Part shown: piece after piece, positions 23,761-37,017 of the stretch | Numbering within the stretch: position 1 is the first letter of the stretch | Layout: each line of letters opens with the position of its first letter | Position numbers and translations under genes: made by a program | Notes under the pieces: generated by a model | Databases searched by the model: none | What the model was told of the DNA's origin: nothing | Seen by the model: only the letters and a program-made list of their open reading frames with translations | Assembly: GCF_021018805.1 (NCBI RefSeq) | Contig: NC_086283.1 | Location: forward strand, 15,761,162 to 15,825,161 | Source: Prinia subflava | Taxonomy: Eukaryota > Chordata > Aves > Passeriformes > Cisticolidae | Reading direction: 5' to 3' | DNA: 64,000 nucleotides

Positions 23761-26700
23761 AAGATGAATTTGTGTGTTTATGTGGGGGTTGAGCTTGTGG
23801 CTCATCTCTGCCCAGACTCTTTCAGCAGTAGGAAGTGCAGGTATTATATTTCCTCTAGCAGGAATGCTAACTGAGAATTCCTAGCCAGAACACGGAAAAA
23901 GAAAATGGGCCTTAGTCCAAACTGTTTGAAGAGGAAGGAAAAAAATCCCAACGTGTTTCCTAAATTGGCTTTGGTTCATATTTAACATCAAGGGAAGCTA
24001 TTGATGCAGGAGGCTCTGTACTGAAAGTTGTTGCATTCATGCAAGTTACATGGTCTCCCTTCTGTTGCCTCTTGGCCAAATGGTGTTTCATTTGTGGGCT
24101 TGTGGCCGTTCAATATACATTACTGGAGGGAAGGCCAGGTCACAGAACCCAGCCTGGTACTTTCTGCTCACCTAATGAGTAAATGTTCTGACTATAGACT
24201 GGAGGAAAGAAATGGGAAATACAGTCAGAGAGTCAGATAGGAAAAATCCCAGCCAAGCCACCATTTAGCCCTTTAAGGATTTCCAGCTGCTCAGTGCTTT
24301 ACTTTATAGAAGAAACATCAAAGAGCATTGACTACTTTGTAGTTGAACTCCTCAGAAGTATGGATGACTATATTTTAAGTTATCCTTCTGATATTTGGCA
24401 CAATTTTTTAACTGAGACTTCTACTGAAGTTTTACCAAGCTGCTGCCTCTATCAAGGGAAATCAGAATATTGCCAACAAAGGTATTAATTCTACAGCTCA
24501 CATTTTTAACTAGATGAACCTGAATTCAAGCTGAATTCTTTCAATCAAAGCAACAAGGGGATCTGTGGACAGATGCAGAAGATAAGTGCCACCACTGTAC
24601 ATTGGCCCTATTACAAGGGAGTTATTTTACAGTTTCTACTATTACAAGAGCATACAAGCCTCATTCCAAAAGATACCTGCAGTAGACATATCCATTTCCA
24701 GACCTCAGAGGTGTTGTGGGTCCCAAGGTCATTGGAAACTTCACAATTTTTATACTTACAAACAAAGGAATTAATACTCATTGGCTACAGAATTTTCAGT
24801 TTCTATTGTTTAAATGATTCCCTTGCTTCTAATGTTAGTTAATCCTGTGCTCAGTCTTTCTCTTCTTTTGAATTTTTGACTTTTGGGTCAAGACTTTTGG
24901 GTTTTACTTCTTTTGAGTCAGTGGGTTTCTTGTGTTGAATCAATGAGTTGTGCTCTCCTCCTGCTGGAATTGGCTGATTTCAGCACACTTGCTGAGTTGT
25001 CTTTCCCTGAGGATACTTTGGATCCATTATTAGTGTTCCCCCAGCTTCGTTTATCTCCTCCTAGGTCAGAGATAACACTCAGGCAATACTACCACCTTAT
25101 TATCTCTTACCTCAAGCTCCCATCAAATAGCCTAACTTACAATAAGAGTTCCAGGAATCCATGGAGACATATTTGGGTCAGGGGAAGGGAGAGGGAACAG
25201 GGAAGGCAGCTTTGGTGGTCTCAGATATCTGCCACATCTGTCCCATAACTTGGGGTGATCTTTGCTTGACACACTTTACCACAGTGGGACTTTGTGTTCT
25301 TAAGTGTGTTTGAGACAGACAATTGTGATCTCCTTAGACTGGCGAGAGTGGGAAAAAGTACAAAAAATAGTTTAACGGTGGATCAAGATGACTGTCTAAA
25401 TAATCACAATATTAATGATCATTTTAGTTGGAAATATGAGGCTGGGGACTCATAGGCCCAATTTGCCTTAGTGTACTTGAAACAGGGATGCAGTACAAGT
25501 TACTGTTCTAGTGATTTCTATATCAATATTAAAGAAATACATCTGCCACTATGCAATTAAATACCATGCTGGCAAAACTGGATCAGGATCATTTTTAATT
25601 ACCTTTACATGTGGTTATCTGCATGTTAAGATGGTTAAAGCCCTTACATCTCATTTCAAGGTGTATGATGGTCAAGACATAGGTCACGTTTTTAGCTGAC
25701 TTTAGACGACATTCCCATCTCTGCTGATTATAAGCTTACAACATTTCCCCTTACATAGCAGTCAAAAACTTGGAGTGTTTCTTCAGTTTATGAATTTAGG
25801 GGTTTTAAATTTATTTCATTGGGAACTTCTGCTGACATAACTTAGTTTATAACCCTATTAGCTTGGGTTACTAAAGTGTTACACAAAATAACAGTAGCAT
25901 TCAGATAGATTTCTGAGGTGCAGAGCCATAAATTTTGACAGCATTTTATTTGATGAAAGTAAATAGTGTCATTTTCCACTTTATGAACTCCATTTGACAT
26001 ACACTCTGATCTTAAAAAATTTATCGCATTTGAGAATGGAGAAGATGGGCTGCTCAAATTCTCCATGACCAATAATTTATCAAATCTGTCTCCCATTTTT
26101 TCTACACATACAAAAGCCTGTTCTGCTAATGTCCTCCAGTGTTTAAAGCTAATGGGTTATATTTGGGGTATTCTATTATCTAAGATATATGATAAATATT
26201 AAGAATTAAAGATGTCTCCTGAAAGGGCAACAGGATTTATTATTAACCAAAAGAATAAATCAGTTTTTCCCCTACTATGTCAATCCTCATCTATCTAAAA
26301 ATTGCCAGTGTTGCAGTTCTCTCATCTCATTGTTAGTGGAATTCCAGATGTTTCTGTTCCTGAGAGGGTTTAGAGAGTTTCAGCACTTCTACTCCTAGCT
26401 CCCTGGAAAAGGGGCAGATGCTTTCTCTGGTTCAGGGCTCAATGCTTTGTGTTGATAACATAATAATACTGACCTAGAACACAGCCTCATCTGCCACTCC
26501 CACTGCTCCCTTGGCTAATTTTCTCCTCTTAACATGATGATAGCATGCAGATTCCTCTGTACCCATCATGAGGAGAGGCAGCCCTAACTCCACGAATTCA
26601 CCATCTCCTGATGGGCAGAACATGAGGGTCATTAGTTACAAGGTGGGTCTTTTTGCAAATCACATTTCAGGAGTAAAAGTGATATGGTCAGTATAAATGT

Positions 26701-27959
26701 GACTGGTGGGAAGCACTGCTGGAGGCAGTGAAAGATTTCCAGCTGGAAAGACTTAGTGCCTGTTGTTTCTGGAAAGCAAGTTGAAAACGGCTTTTCCGCA
26801 CAATGTGCTTCTCCCTGAGTACCCAGGTAGAGGATACAAAACCTGAAGAAACTTTCAGAGAGGCAACACCTTTGTGAAGAAACACTGCTTTGTGTTGATG
26901 GTACTTTTGAAAATAAACAGCAGTGCTAGATGAGGGGCAGAGCTTGAAAGTCAGATTTCTAGTTGGTACTTAATTTTTTTTTCCCGAAATATAACCATGC
27001 TTGGTGCTCCCAGCTGGCTTTTCTCCCTCAGGGAAGAAGACCCTCACATTGCAACATGCTCCCCCAGCCAAGCTTCAGCTAAAATTCTCATATAGGAGGA
27101 AAACAAATTTCTCTCTTTAACATCGGTCTGTTCACAGATCAGCATTCGAAGAGATATCATCCCATCATCCATCTTCAACACCCAACTGGAGGAGATGCCT
27201 ACTTCTTTGACACCTGAAATTCTCACTTGAGTAGACTTAGATATTCTGCTCTAGCTGAAGCCACTCACGTCATACAGGGATTTTAATCCTCATTGCTACC
27301 CATGGCTTGAAGTCTATTTACATCTGTATTGCTAAACTAAAATAGCATGAGGAGGGGTAGAAAATTAGAGGAAGAAAACAATGAGAGGATCTTAAATATA
27401 GCCTCAAGTCTGATGCAACGACCTCATTGTGGAGATAAAACACTTTTGTTGTTTTGCTGTGTATTTTAGGAGAGAATAATGTCTTAATTCTAGGCCTGTA
27501 AACATTTGCCTTTGAGATGTTTAGAAGCCTTGGTCTCTGCCACAACATAATTATACAGCACAGAATAATTATTTTACAGTCAATTAAGTACACTAAATGT
27601 GCATATTTAGGAAACCTGATTTAAACGTCATCTGTATCATGCTGCATCTCTACCATACCACAATTCTTCCATCTGAACCAGAGACCAATTACTTTGCTAA
27701 TTAAGCTCAGGGGTTCAGCCAGCTTCTGAGGGAGCGCTTGAAACTTTTGTTTTGTCACGGAAATTATGCCAGATACCATAACAGGGCTTGGCTCTTGGTT
27801 TCTGCTGATTCCATAAACCCAAAGAGGAAATTCTTCCATGAAGTTCTCTTTTATTAGCACTAGAGCTCAAGCTCTAAATAGGAACACTGAACCCTAAAGT
27901 TTTCTTATACAAAGAATTACACTTTTTCAATCATGTAGTCTATCAGTCAATAAAACCCA
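23761..27959. other. Non-coding DNA, no gene seen
   Basis: No repeat family, RNA gene or exon was recognised. A 121-codon frame at 24883-25248 (+) resembles no known protein and has no supporting context. Confidence 0.55.
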
Positions 27960-30900
27960 ACATTTTTGCAGCAGACTAAATTGATGGCATGCACAGGTAT
28001 TCAGTTTTTGATAATGGCTGAACGATGGTTTATGAAAGCTCTTATTAAGAAAAATAACATATTCATTTAGAAGTCAGCCAGTGTTATGGGAATTTCTCCA
28101 GATGTTATTATAATATTAGAAGGATGATTAATATTATGGCACACATAAAATTCTTTCATCTTTTCTGGGACACAATTTCTTTTCTGTCTATGACTGACTG
28201 TGAAGAGGAGAAAGATATCACTGCAGGAAGGAAAGTGGGTTTTGCTGGTTTCCCTCCAAGCATTTTGACTGCACTACTTACATAGAGAATGTCTGATTTG
28301 GTATTAGACTAAGGGGTACAACTTAGTACCGACTTCAAACCAAGGCAGAACAAGAACAAACCAAAAGACTGAAATACTATATAGTGCTGTCACTACTACT
28401 ACTGCTGCTACTAGTAGGAAAAAAAAAATTAAGCTGAATCTTTTAAATGAATGTCAGACATTATTTGAACCAAGTCCCAAATTGTCTTGTCACATGGAGA
28501 TCTAGTTCTTCAGCACTTCCTCTAAAAATATGTAATTAAAAAAATCTTTTAGTGAAACACCTTTACCCCTCCCACGCTCTCTTCACTTTACATGCTTAAT
28601 ATTTGCTAGCTTTTTACCCTTATCACTTAGAGTGGGCAAACACAGACATGAACAATACAACACAAAAAGCCATCAACCACTTGGGGCTGTTATATTTGCC
28701 AAGACAGATGCTCCCTTAGTAGCACTTGGCTTCACTTAACATTGAAAATATAGCTGTGTTATGGGAAAGAGGTAGGAAAATTTGTAATATTTCAAGTCTC
28801 CCACCCTGTTCTGTGATCAGTCCCAGTAAATCTCTTTGAAAATCTCTGTCACATTAGATGTTTGTGAAAATATAGGTGTCACTTTGTCAGGCATGTCAAC
28901 AAGAGATGACAAGGATGATCTTTTTTGATTTCACTGTGATGATCTCAGCCTGCATAACTAAAGGCTGGTAACTTCTTCCAGAGTGTCTGGAATATTCCCT
29001 CACTTGTTAGCTCCTCAAACAAAACATCCTTTTCTTCATTCAAGCAACAAATGGATTGAAGACATTTTCTTGAAGCAACCTGGGCTGTCCCTGTTTTTCA
29101 TCAGGAGCTTAGCAGCACAGTAGAATGAGTATTCAGTGTGATGAATTGGGTGTGGGGTGAAGGAAAAAGATGAATGAGCACAGACACTGTCAAGGCTTCT
29201 CTGGTAGAAAATGTTAACAATGTGCTTGGAGTTTCCTGATAAGTCTGTCATATGGCCCATTACTGGAAAAAATCTTCCCTGCTGACACCATGCTGATGTG
29301 ACTGTGGCGGCACAAACGGGAAGTAGTGGCACTTACGAAATACAAATTGCAGGTGGTTTTTCTGTCCAGGGTTCAGATAAAGCACCAAAAGGAAAGTTTC
29401 TCTGCTTTCACCCTCAGAAATTCAGCCACTGTATCTAGGCACGAAAAAGGTGGACAGGCTTGTGCAGCCATTCAGACTGATATGTGGGTGGGAGTGCAAA
29501 ATCAGAGAGCTGTGCTCCTGCCTGTACAAGTAGAACTTTATTAAGCTTCTGCATGAGGGAAATAACATCAGAAGCCAACTCACTGGACTTGCTAAAAACA
29601 CTTAATAATTACTTGCAATTTTTTAAATGTAAGTTAAATATTAAGAGAAGCCTTGAATCCAGTTGTTTGGAGCAAACATCTCCCAAAGCTCAAAAAAAAA
29701 AGGAAAGGGGCCAATCCCATTTGCTGATTTAGGTGTGAAATTATTTCTACATTCTTTTAATTTTAGGCAAAAGATTAGCAATATCTGTCACAGATTGCTG
29801 AGGACTCTCCATTAACTCCAGAGGCCAAAGCACTTTTGCTTTGAGTGGATATGCTATTTCTGCTCTGTAACATTAATTCTCTACTCAAAAGCAATAACAT
29901 TTCTCTAGTTAACCTTGAAATAAAACCAGATTGATTATTTCTGACATGCGGTATTGAAATCAACACCCTGCTGTGGAAGAGGTGTGGAAGAAGGGCTTCT
30001 ATCTTAAATGAAATATTGTTTCCCTTGTGTAAGGAAGAGATTAAAATCCCAGAAATGCAAACTCTGGCAATTTGATAATAAAGATAAAGAGATAGCAGGG
30101 GCTTGACCTTTCAGCCAAGCACAACATCTTTTCTAGTTTTATTTGTTGAAATCCTGCCAATTACTAAAGACTAGCCATTGCTTTCATCCAGCTGCCTGCC
30201 TGCCGTCACTCAGCAGAAGCAGTGTAAATACTGGCTGGAGAGGGAGGAGCTGAAAGGAAGATGGATAACTGCTCCAATCCCCAGTCCACACTAGAGGAGA
30301 ATTGTTCCCGGTGTGGGGGAACCCTTTTGCCTTTGCATGAAGGCAGCTCAGCTCCAGCTCTCGGGTGGAGCCAGTTTCCAGGCAGAAGTCTTGCAGCACT
30401 GATGTTACAGGATGAACACAGGTGCTGTCCATTCAGATAAAGGAGCACAGCATTCCCATTCCAGCTCAAGAGCAGGTAACAGCAGAAGGAAACCCCAGAC
30501 ACCTGCCTGTGTAAGTGTAGGAGCAGCTCTGGAGGGCTTAGTAACTCCAGAGCATGCTGTAATTTTCTCTCTCAAAGACGTTTTGGTAGCATATGAAAAT
30601 CTTTGCAACTCTGACTACATAATATTCTCTATAAAAGACTTTGATCTGGGGAAGGAGTCAGAATAGTCCACATGTGAGCTGTTCAAAGGGCATTTTTAAA
30701 GTGTAAGGCCTTAGTGTACATTTTGTAGAGTCACTGCATCTTTTCCAACTGCTAGACTGTGGTCCAAGCTGCATCTAAATGATGCATTTCCCATGAGCAT
30801 GTGAAAAAAACTCTGTCAAAGGAGTTTCCATATAAACATCCCAATTCCAAATAAAATTTTGAAATAAAACTTTGTAAAGCAAGTGCGCTACAGAAAATCA

Positions 30901-31502
30901 AAACTGAAATAAAACTTGGAGAGTATTTGGCAAGTACAGTTTCACACAGACACAAAACATGCAAAAGATTGAGAAGATTTCAGAATCAAGAAAAGGGAGG
31001 TGATAAGTGCTAGAAATACAAGGATGTGTGGAATTTATTCTGATCCCCAGTAAGTATGATTTCTAACAAAACAATTATAGGCTGTGGCATTTTTTCCCCA
31101 CAGGACACCAGAGTCCTCCAAAGCACAGAAGGGATAATGTCTGTGGATAGATCAGGCTTGTGGAGTGAAGAAGTCTGTTGTTTGTGGGTTTGCCTTCTTC
31201 AATTTTATTAAAACCTTGCCAAAGAAATTCTGGCATCTCTGTGCTTTTTAAAAATTGCTCCACCAGATGGTTATTATTCAGCTTGTGGGGGAGGCACTGG
31301 GGGAGTTGTTTAGGAATCCAGAACTTTTATGTGCACATGTCACCAAATTAATAAGGACTGCTTCTCTCAAAGCAGAGCTTGATTGGTACAATGTAGGGGC
31401 TGGAAATAGCAGTGCAGCATCAGTTTCTGCTGTAGTTACCTTGTTCTGGCTGTGCTCCATCAGGAGTGTGGGATGTGCCACACAGGCATCTGGCAAGAGG
31501 CG
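27960..31502. other. Non-coding DNA, no gene seen
   Basis: The start of the block (27960-28160) is A/T-rich, with several homeodomain-like ATTA cores but little else. A short (CTA)n-like run lies near 28391-28413. The segment 30180-30500 is more GC-rich and open on two - strand frames, but the translations are unrecognised. Confidence 0.5.
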
Positions 31503-31556
31503 AGGATGTGGGACATAGGAACTGCACTAAGGATGTAGGACATAAAAACTGCAGCA
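31503..31556. repeat. Imperfect tandem duplication, 27-bp unit x2
   Basis: Two adjacent 27-base units, beginning AGGATGTGGGACATAGG and AGGATGTAGGACATAAA, differ at only a few positions. This is a small local tandem duplication. A partial third unit may precede it (GTGTGGGATGTGCC near 31466). Confidence 0.85.
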
Positions 31557-34500
31557 GTGACTCAGCTAGACCAGGACACCTGTAGGTGCTGACTGGGGTC
31601 TCTTGCAGGGATCCCTGAGATCCCCTCACTTGTTGACAATCCCCTGCTACTGGATGAAAGTGAAAATGGAAATATTTCCAAACTTGTTTTGGCAAAAGGA
31701 GAGCTCAAACACATTTCTGGAGTTGGGCTAAAGGTCCAACTGTTCCACCAGAGCCCAATGAGGAACATGAAAGTGCAAGTGTGTTACCCTGCAGATATAT
31801 CCCTGCAGGGGGATATAGCCAGGAACGGGCTTCTTTAAGCTTAGATTTACATAACCAAACTTTCTCTGAGAAGTTCCCGAGTGTCAGATTTTGTATTTCT
31901 TTCTTTGATAACACACTCAGACTTCCATTTTAGCATTTTTCTAACTCAGATTTTTTCTTTTTTAAATTGGATGAGGATAGGGAGAAGAAGTTAAAGATTA
32001 GGATTTTCATACTTAGATTTGAAAAGACTGAACATCTCTGCGCATAGGGGAGAATTTGCAGGCATTGTCTTGCTCTGAGACTGTTATTTAGGTGGAGTTT
32101 CTAGTGAATGAGTTCCTAATGAGCCAGACTAGTTTCTTTTAGAAGTTCAAATGTTGCATGGTCTGTATGCAGTCTCTAATGAAGAAAATTTTCTTAGCTA
32201 AAATAAAAATTAATCAAGTAATAAAAGCTTTCTAAAACAAGTGGTCAGTGATATCTTGGGAATATGCAGACTATTATTTTTAATGGCTTGTGATGAGTGC
32301 AGAGTTGTTTCCTCTTTCCTGTGATAAAGACATGCAATAATTCTGTACCTCTGCACACAAAAGCAGTGACCAAAGACTCGTATAGATACACTGCCATGTG
32401 CTTACATCTTCATTCATTTCCTCAGGTAACCAGAGCCCTGTTTTAGTTTGGCTCAGTGAACAGGAGCCAGCAGGTGTCGAGTTTGACAGATTTGTTTCCA
32501 GCCAGGCTTTGTCTGTTTCGGAGTCATGCACTATCATTTTTCTGGGCCCAATTCTGAGCCTCAGAAGCCAGGAGTTCTATCTTATCTTTAATCATGGCTC
32601 AGGCAGAATCTGTAGGATGTTGTGTTAGAAAGGGATCTAAGTACTCCAGTAGCACTAACAATTATTATTTTTAAAGATAATTGAAAAAATAGACTATGTT
32701 CTGTAAAGAAGCTGGCCCAAACTGTGTGTGCTGAGTGCCTCTGCTGTGTGCACCTTCAGCTTAACCTTGCACAATAAATTTGAATAAATGTGTGTGTGTG
32801 AGGGATGTCTTTCAAAGTGCTCATCACTGTCACGAGTCTGCTGGCACTGATGTCAGGAACAGACTCCCTCTGGAGCTCAGATAGCTGAGCCAGGCCAATG
32901 CTAAGTGCTGCTGAAAATCCCAGCCTTACAACCCATTTATTTGCATGAATCCATTTCCTTGGAACACTGAAAACTAAACAGGAATTTTAAAGGCATAATG
33001 CTACTGTCATCACAAATCTTGCACGCTCACCTAACATCTTTGAACCTGAAGAGTGTAAATATGCTCAGGCTATATGGGGAATGCTTGGATATCCTGATTA
33101 ACAAGTGAATGCATCAGGGCATTCTGCTTGGCAGAGATGTGTTGGCTTCTCTGACATGCGTCAGTTGCTGCGTTACTGGACAGAGTCTGCACCTGAGCTT
33201 TGAGCAAGGACATTAAGATGAATCTCCATTCTTTGGTATGATCTCAAGAGAAGTTTAATATTCACACAAAGGAGATAGTGTCACTTTTTGAACTCTTATC
33301 TGGGAGATTCCAAATCACTGTTTGCCTACTTTTTCAGAATAAAGTGAGCCTGCCAAGATAGGCAGGACAGATAGTTATGGATGTTAGGGACTGGTAAGTA
33401 TTCATCCCCAAACCTCATAGGGCGTACATTTTCCTCTCTGAACAGTGGAAGAAAATTGAGATTTTTATATGCATGGAAGGATAGAGAACTGTTATCATTA
33501 TGCCCTCATAAACTTTTATTCTATAGCTGAACACAAATGAGCAACATAGACGGGAATGAGACCACACACTAAAGGAGCAAGAACAACAGTAGCTCTGAAT
33601 CTGTAAAAACATGTGATTCCTCCATATTATGTGTGATAGACATTGCTCTATATCTGTTTAACAATGCATTGCATAGGCTTCTGAACTCAAGCAGTACCTG
33701 GGAGAAAAAGACTGTCAAAGCAAGAGTTATCTACCAGAGGAAAGGGAGAGAAGGTTGCATTGAATAGCTGAAGGTGTTTGTCCAAAACTGGAGGGAGGAG
33801 CAGGAGGAAAAAATCAGGAAAAGAAAGAAGTTTGTATGCTTTGACCTACCAGAGTAGAGAGGCAAGCAAAAAGTTACCTAAAATGTGGAAAATACATTTG
33901 GTGAGTGGAAAATAGCTACCAGCTGCAGACTTTCAGAGTGAGTTTTAAATATTGCTGAGAATACATTGCTCAGAAGTTAACTGAATCTTCTGGGCATAAA
34001 ATTTCATTTAGCACGTTGCATTAAAGTGTTGCAGCTTTCTGCAAGAGTGGCAAAGTTTCTTACACACGCTTGTGTGTTACATCCCTGGTGATACCTGGCA
34101 CATTTGTGCATAAAGGAATCTGACATGCATCTCCCAGTTTATTCCTCCTTCGAGTGAGGCAACCACATGTCCATAATGAATGGCTAAACTTTATATTCTC
34201 TTGCCTTCTATTTCTTTTGTACTTGCCTTATTAGATCAGGAGCAAATCAGAGATAGCTAGGAAGTAATGTTTTCCTCTGCAAATTTCTCAACCAAAAGCA
34301 ATTTATTTTGTTTTCATAGGTAATCACAACTGATATATATGTCTTTTGCCATAAACCTGATGTGCTTTGATTAAAAATATAATTAGTACAAGTTTTCATT
34401 TAATTTAAAAGCTATTTTAAATATGAAAAATTTTCTCACACAATTTCTTAACCAAATTGAAGAAAAACTAGGTTCTTACTATAATACAGATTTGTCACAC

Positions 34501-36983
34501 TTGTCACTGTTGTGGACTTCAGACTTAGAAGTCATACCTTACTGGGAAGTAGCTTGGGAAGCATTTAAGAACACGACAGAGGTAGTGGATGGGTTCAGGT
34601 CATAAATACAATCTTTCAAGTGATATAAAAGAAAATATGTAAGTATAAGGATATTACTTCAGTTGAAACATCAACCTTGGCACAGGCTCATATCTTACCT
34701 GAAGGTGGTTTCTAATTGTTTAACATGCACAGTTCCTTTTCTGAGTAGTCAGCAAATAGGTGCAAAGACAAGCATTATACCAGGGCACTCTCGCTGTCAT
34801 TCAGAAGTGTTCCAAGTCTTGTTAACTTTCCCTTTACATATATATCAAAGACTTAAATATCAATAAAATGCCTTCCAGAAAGAGTTACATATCAATGAAA
34901 TGCCTTTCAGAAAGTAAGAATGGATGAAAAACCAAGACCTGTTTGGATCTGAATTTTAAAAGCATGGTAAAGCACTGATGGTTGGTTTTGTTTTTTTTTT
35001 TTTTAAGTGAGAAAATCTGACAAGAATTTTAGCTGGGAAGTTTTCAGAGGCCTGTTAATTTACTGCTCTGTTTATCTGTGCCTTCTGTGTGCAGCTGCAG
35101 AGCATTATTGTGTCAAATGTATTAAAATGAGGCACTGATTTAGTTAGAGAAACTCTGCAGGAACTGATGAAAGCAATCTCTTGAAAAACCAGGGAAATAT
35201 TCTACTCTAGAGCTCTTAAAAGGGACGTTTTGACAATGCATCAAACTATTTGGAAACTCAAATGAAAACCCACAAAGCTGCTGGTTGGTACTGCCTAGGT
35301 TGTTACCCCTCTGTAACGTCACAACATCATAACTCAATACTCTCATCTCATTCAGAATCCATTCACACGTGTTTAACCTGAGGTCTGAGTTTAGGCCTTT
35401 CTGCTTTCACCATGAGTTAAATCCACACCTAAGTTCACAGCAATATGAGACATACAAATACCATTTTGAGATGCAGCAGATATGGAAGGGGGTGTATGCT
35501 GTGAGGATGCCTGTTGGGCTTGGCAATATTATCCTTGCAGCATAGGAAACCTGGCACCCTTGATCCCAACAGTCACCGGGAATTAGATATTTAAATAACT
35601 CTTGAGAACCAAAACAACGTAGTGCTAAGGTATTTGGGCAGCTAATGGTGCAATCCACACTGCCTGGTAGGATTTCTAGGCTTGGTAGTGTACTTAGTTT
35701 TAACTGGTTTAAAAAAATACCCAGACATTGCAATTCACATACCTTCTAGCAGCAATAATGTTGTTTCCTTGTGAATGCATCGTTATTAAAAGTGTCCCAT
35801 TCAAATACCTACTGTATGACTTGTGTAATAACATGCTGCACATCTGTTCATTGTAGCTTCATTTGGATTAAGGGAATGTGAGACACTGTACAATGCTTTC
35901 ATTACCTTTTCTCATGGTTTTGTGCTCTGAAAAAGCTGCAAAACATTTGAAAATAAGACAATCTAGGTGTCTAGTCTTCATCATGTGTAGAGCACTGTAG
36001 CAGTGCTTCAGCTGAGCACACATGGTCATTTCTTGAGGAAGGAGCAAGCAGGGACAGCACTGCAGTGAGCAAGCAAGGACCCCATGTCCAGTGCGTTTTG
36101 GTGCATGTCTATTAAATATTGCTGGAGGTTTGGTGTTCTAGGAAGAGCTCACCTGGATCTTACATGTTATTCTGACCACAATAAAAATCTGAGCAAATGC
36201 CAGAGTGCCCTCTTCTCTTCCTGCCTCACTACCACAAATGTGAAGGTTGCCCTAACAGGCACTTTACCATCTCTAAAGTTCCAAGGAAGGAGAACTCCAC
36301 TTGGCTTCGTGCATCCACTGCAAGTCTGTACCCACAGCTTCCCACTTTCTGAAGGGTTAAAGTCCCTTACACTCTTGACTTAACTTCATGTTGGCACAAA
36401 AGTTTTACTTATCAATATAACTAACTCAACCCTCTTAAAATCCTGTTAAATTCTTTTCCTCAACAATTTCCTGTGACATTGGATTTCATGGGCTGATAAT
36501 GTGCTACCTTAAAATACTTTCCCTTCTGTTCATTTCACATTCTCTGCCTGTCAATTTAATCAAGTTGTCTCTTGTAATTGCTTTACGTGGCTGGGACTGG
36601 CTATGGAGGAATGCTAGACCACTTTCCCCTAAACAGTTCATTGTTTTGGGTGGTCATTCTTATATTCTTCCTTTCAAGACTAAATAGCCTTGGTTGTTTT
36701 AATTGTTCTCAATATTTAATCTCTCTTCCACTCTCTTATCCCCTGTCCATGCAAAACTTTACCATCTCTGACACACAGGAGTTTGGATTTGAGATAGGCT
36801 ACCCTGTGCACAGCATTAAGGGGGGAAAAGTATTATCACCAAATCATAAAATCCTAGTCTGTTCCAATATTTCTTTTAGCAATCCTTGCAATTTTTATAA
36901 TTTTGCCCAATCACTTCTTTGTTCTGAAATCTCAGCAGCACACCAGCCTGCTAACGATAACTGCTAGATCTGTTACTGAAATA
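31557..36983. other. Non-coding DNA, no gene seen
   Basis: It holds an 8-bp hairpin-like dyad TATATCCC/GGGATATA at 31796-31817 with a 6-base spacer, a short (GT)n at about 32788-32800 and a T14 run at 34991-35004. No gene, RNA or transposon was recognised. Confidence 0.55.
34857..34914. repeat. Imperfect direct repeat, 26 bp, period 32
   Basis: ATATCAATAAAATGCCTTCC... at 34857-34882 recurs as ATATCAATGAAATGCCTTTC... at 34889-34914, with two mismatches over 26 bases. It is a local duplication of unknown significance. Confidence 0.85.
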
Positions 36984-37017
36984 CTCTAGGTAATTTAGAT
37001 CTCTAGGTAATTTAGAT
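36984..37017. repeat. Perfect tandem duplication, 17-bp unit x2
   Basis: CTCTAGGTAATTTAGAT occurs twice head to tail without any difference. The identity suggests a recent small duplication or replication slippage. Confidence 0.92.

Noticed and set aside
24883..25248. 121-codon + strand frame with a hydrophobic start
   Set aside because: Looks like a signal peptide at first, but the rest resembles nothing, and no splice or promoter context supports it.
36578..36967. 129-codon + strand frame
   Set aside because: Unrecognised, A/T-rich and without supporting context.
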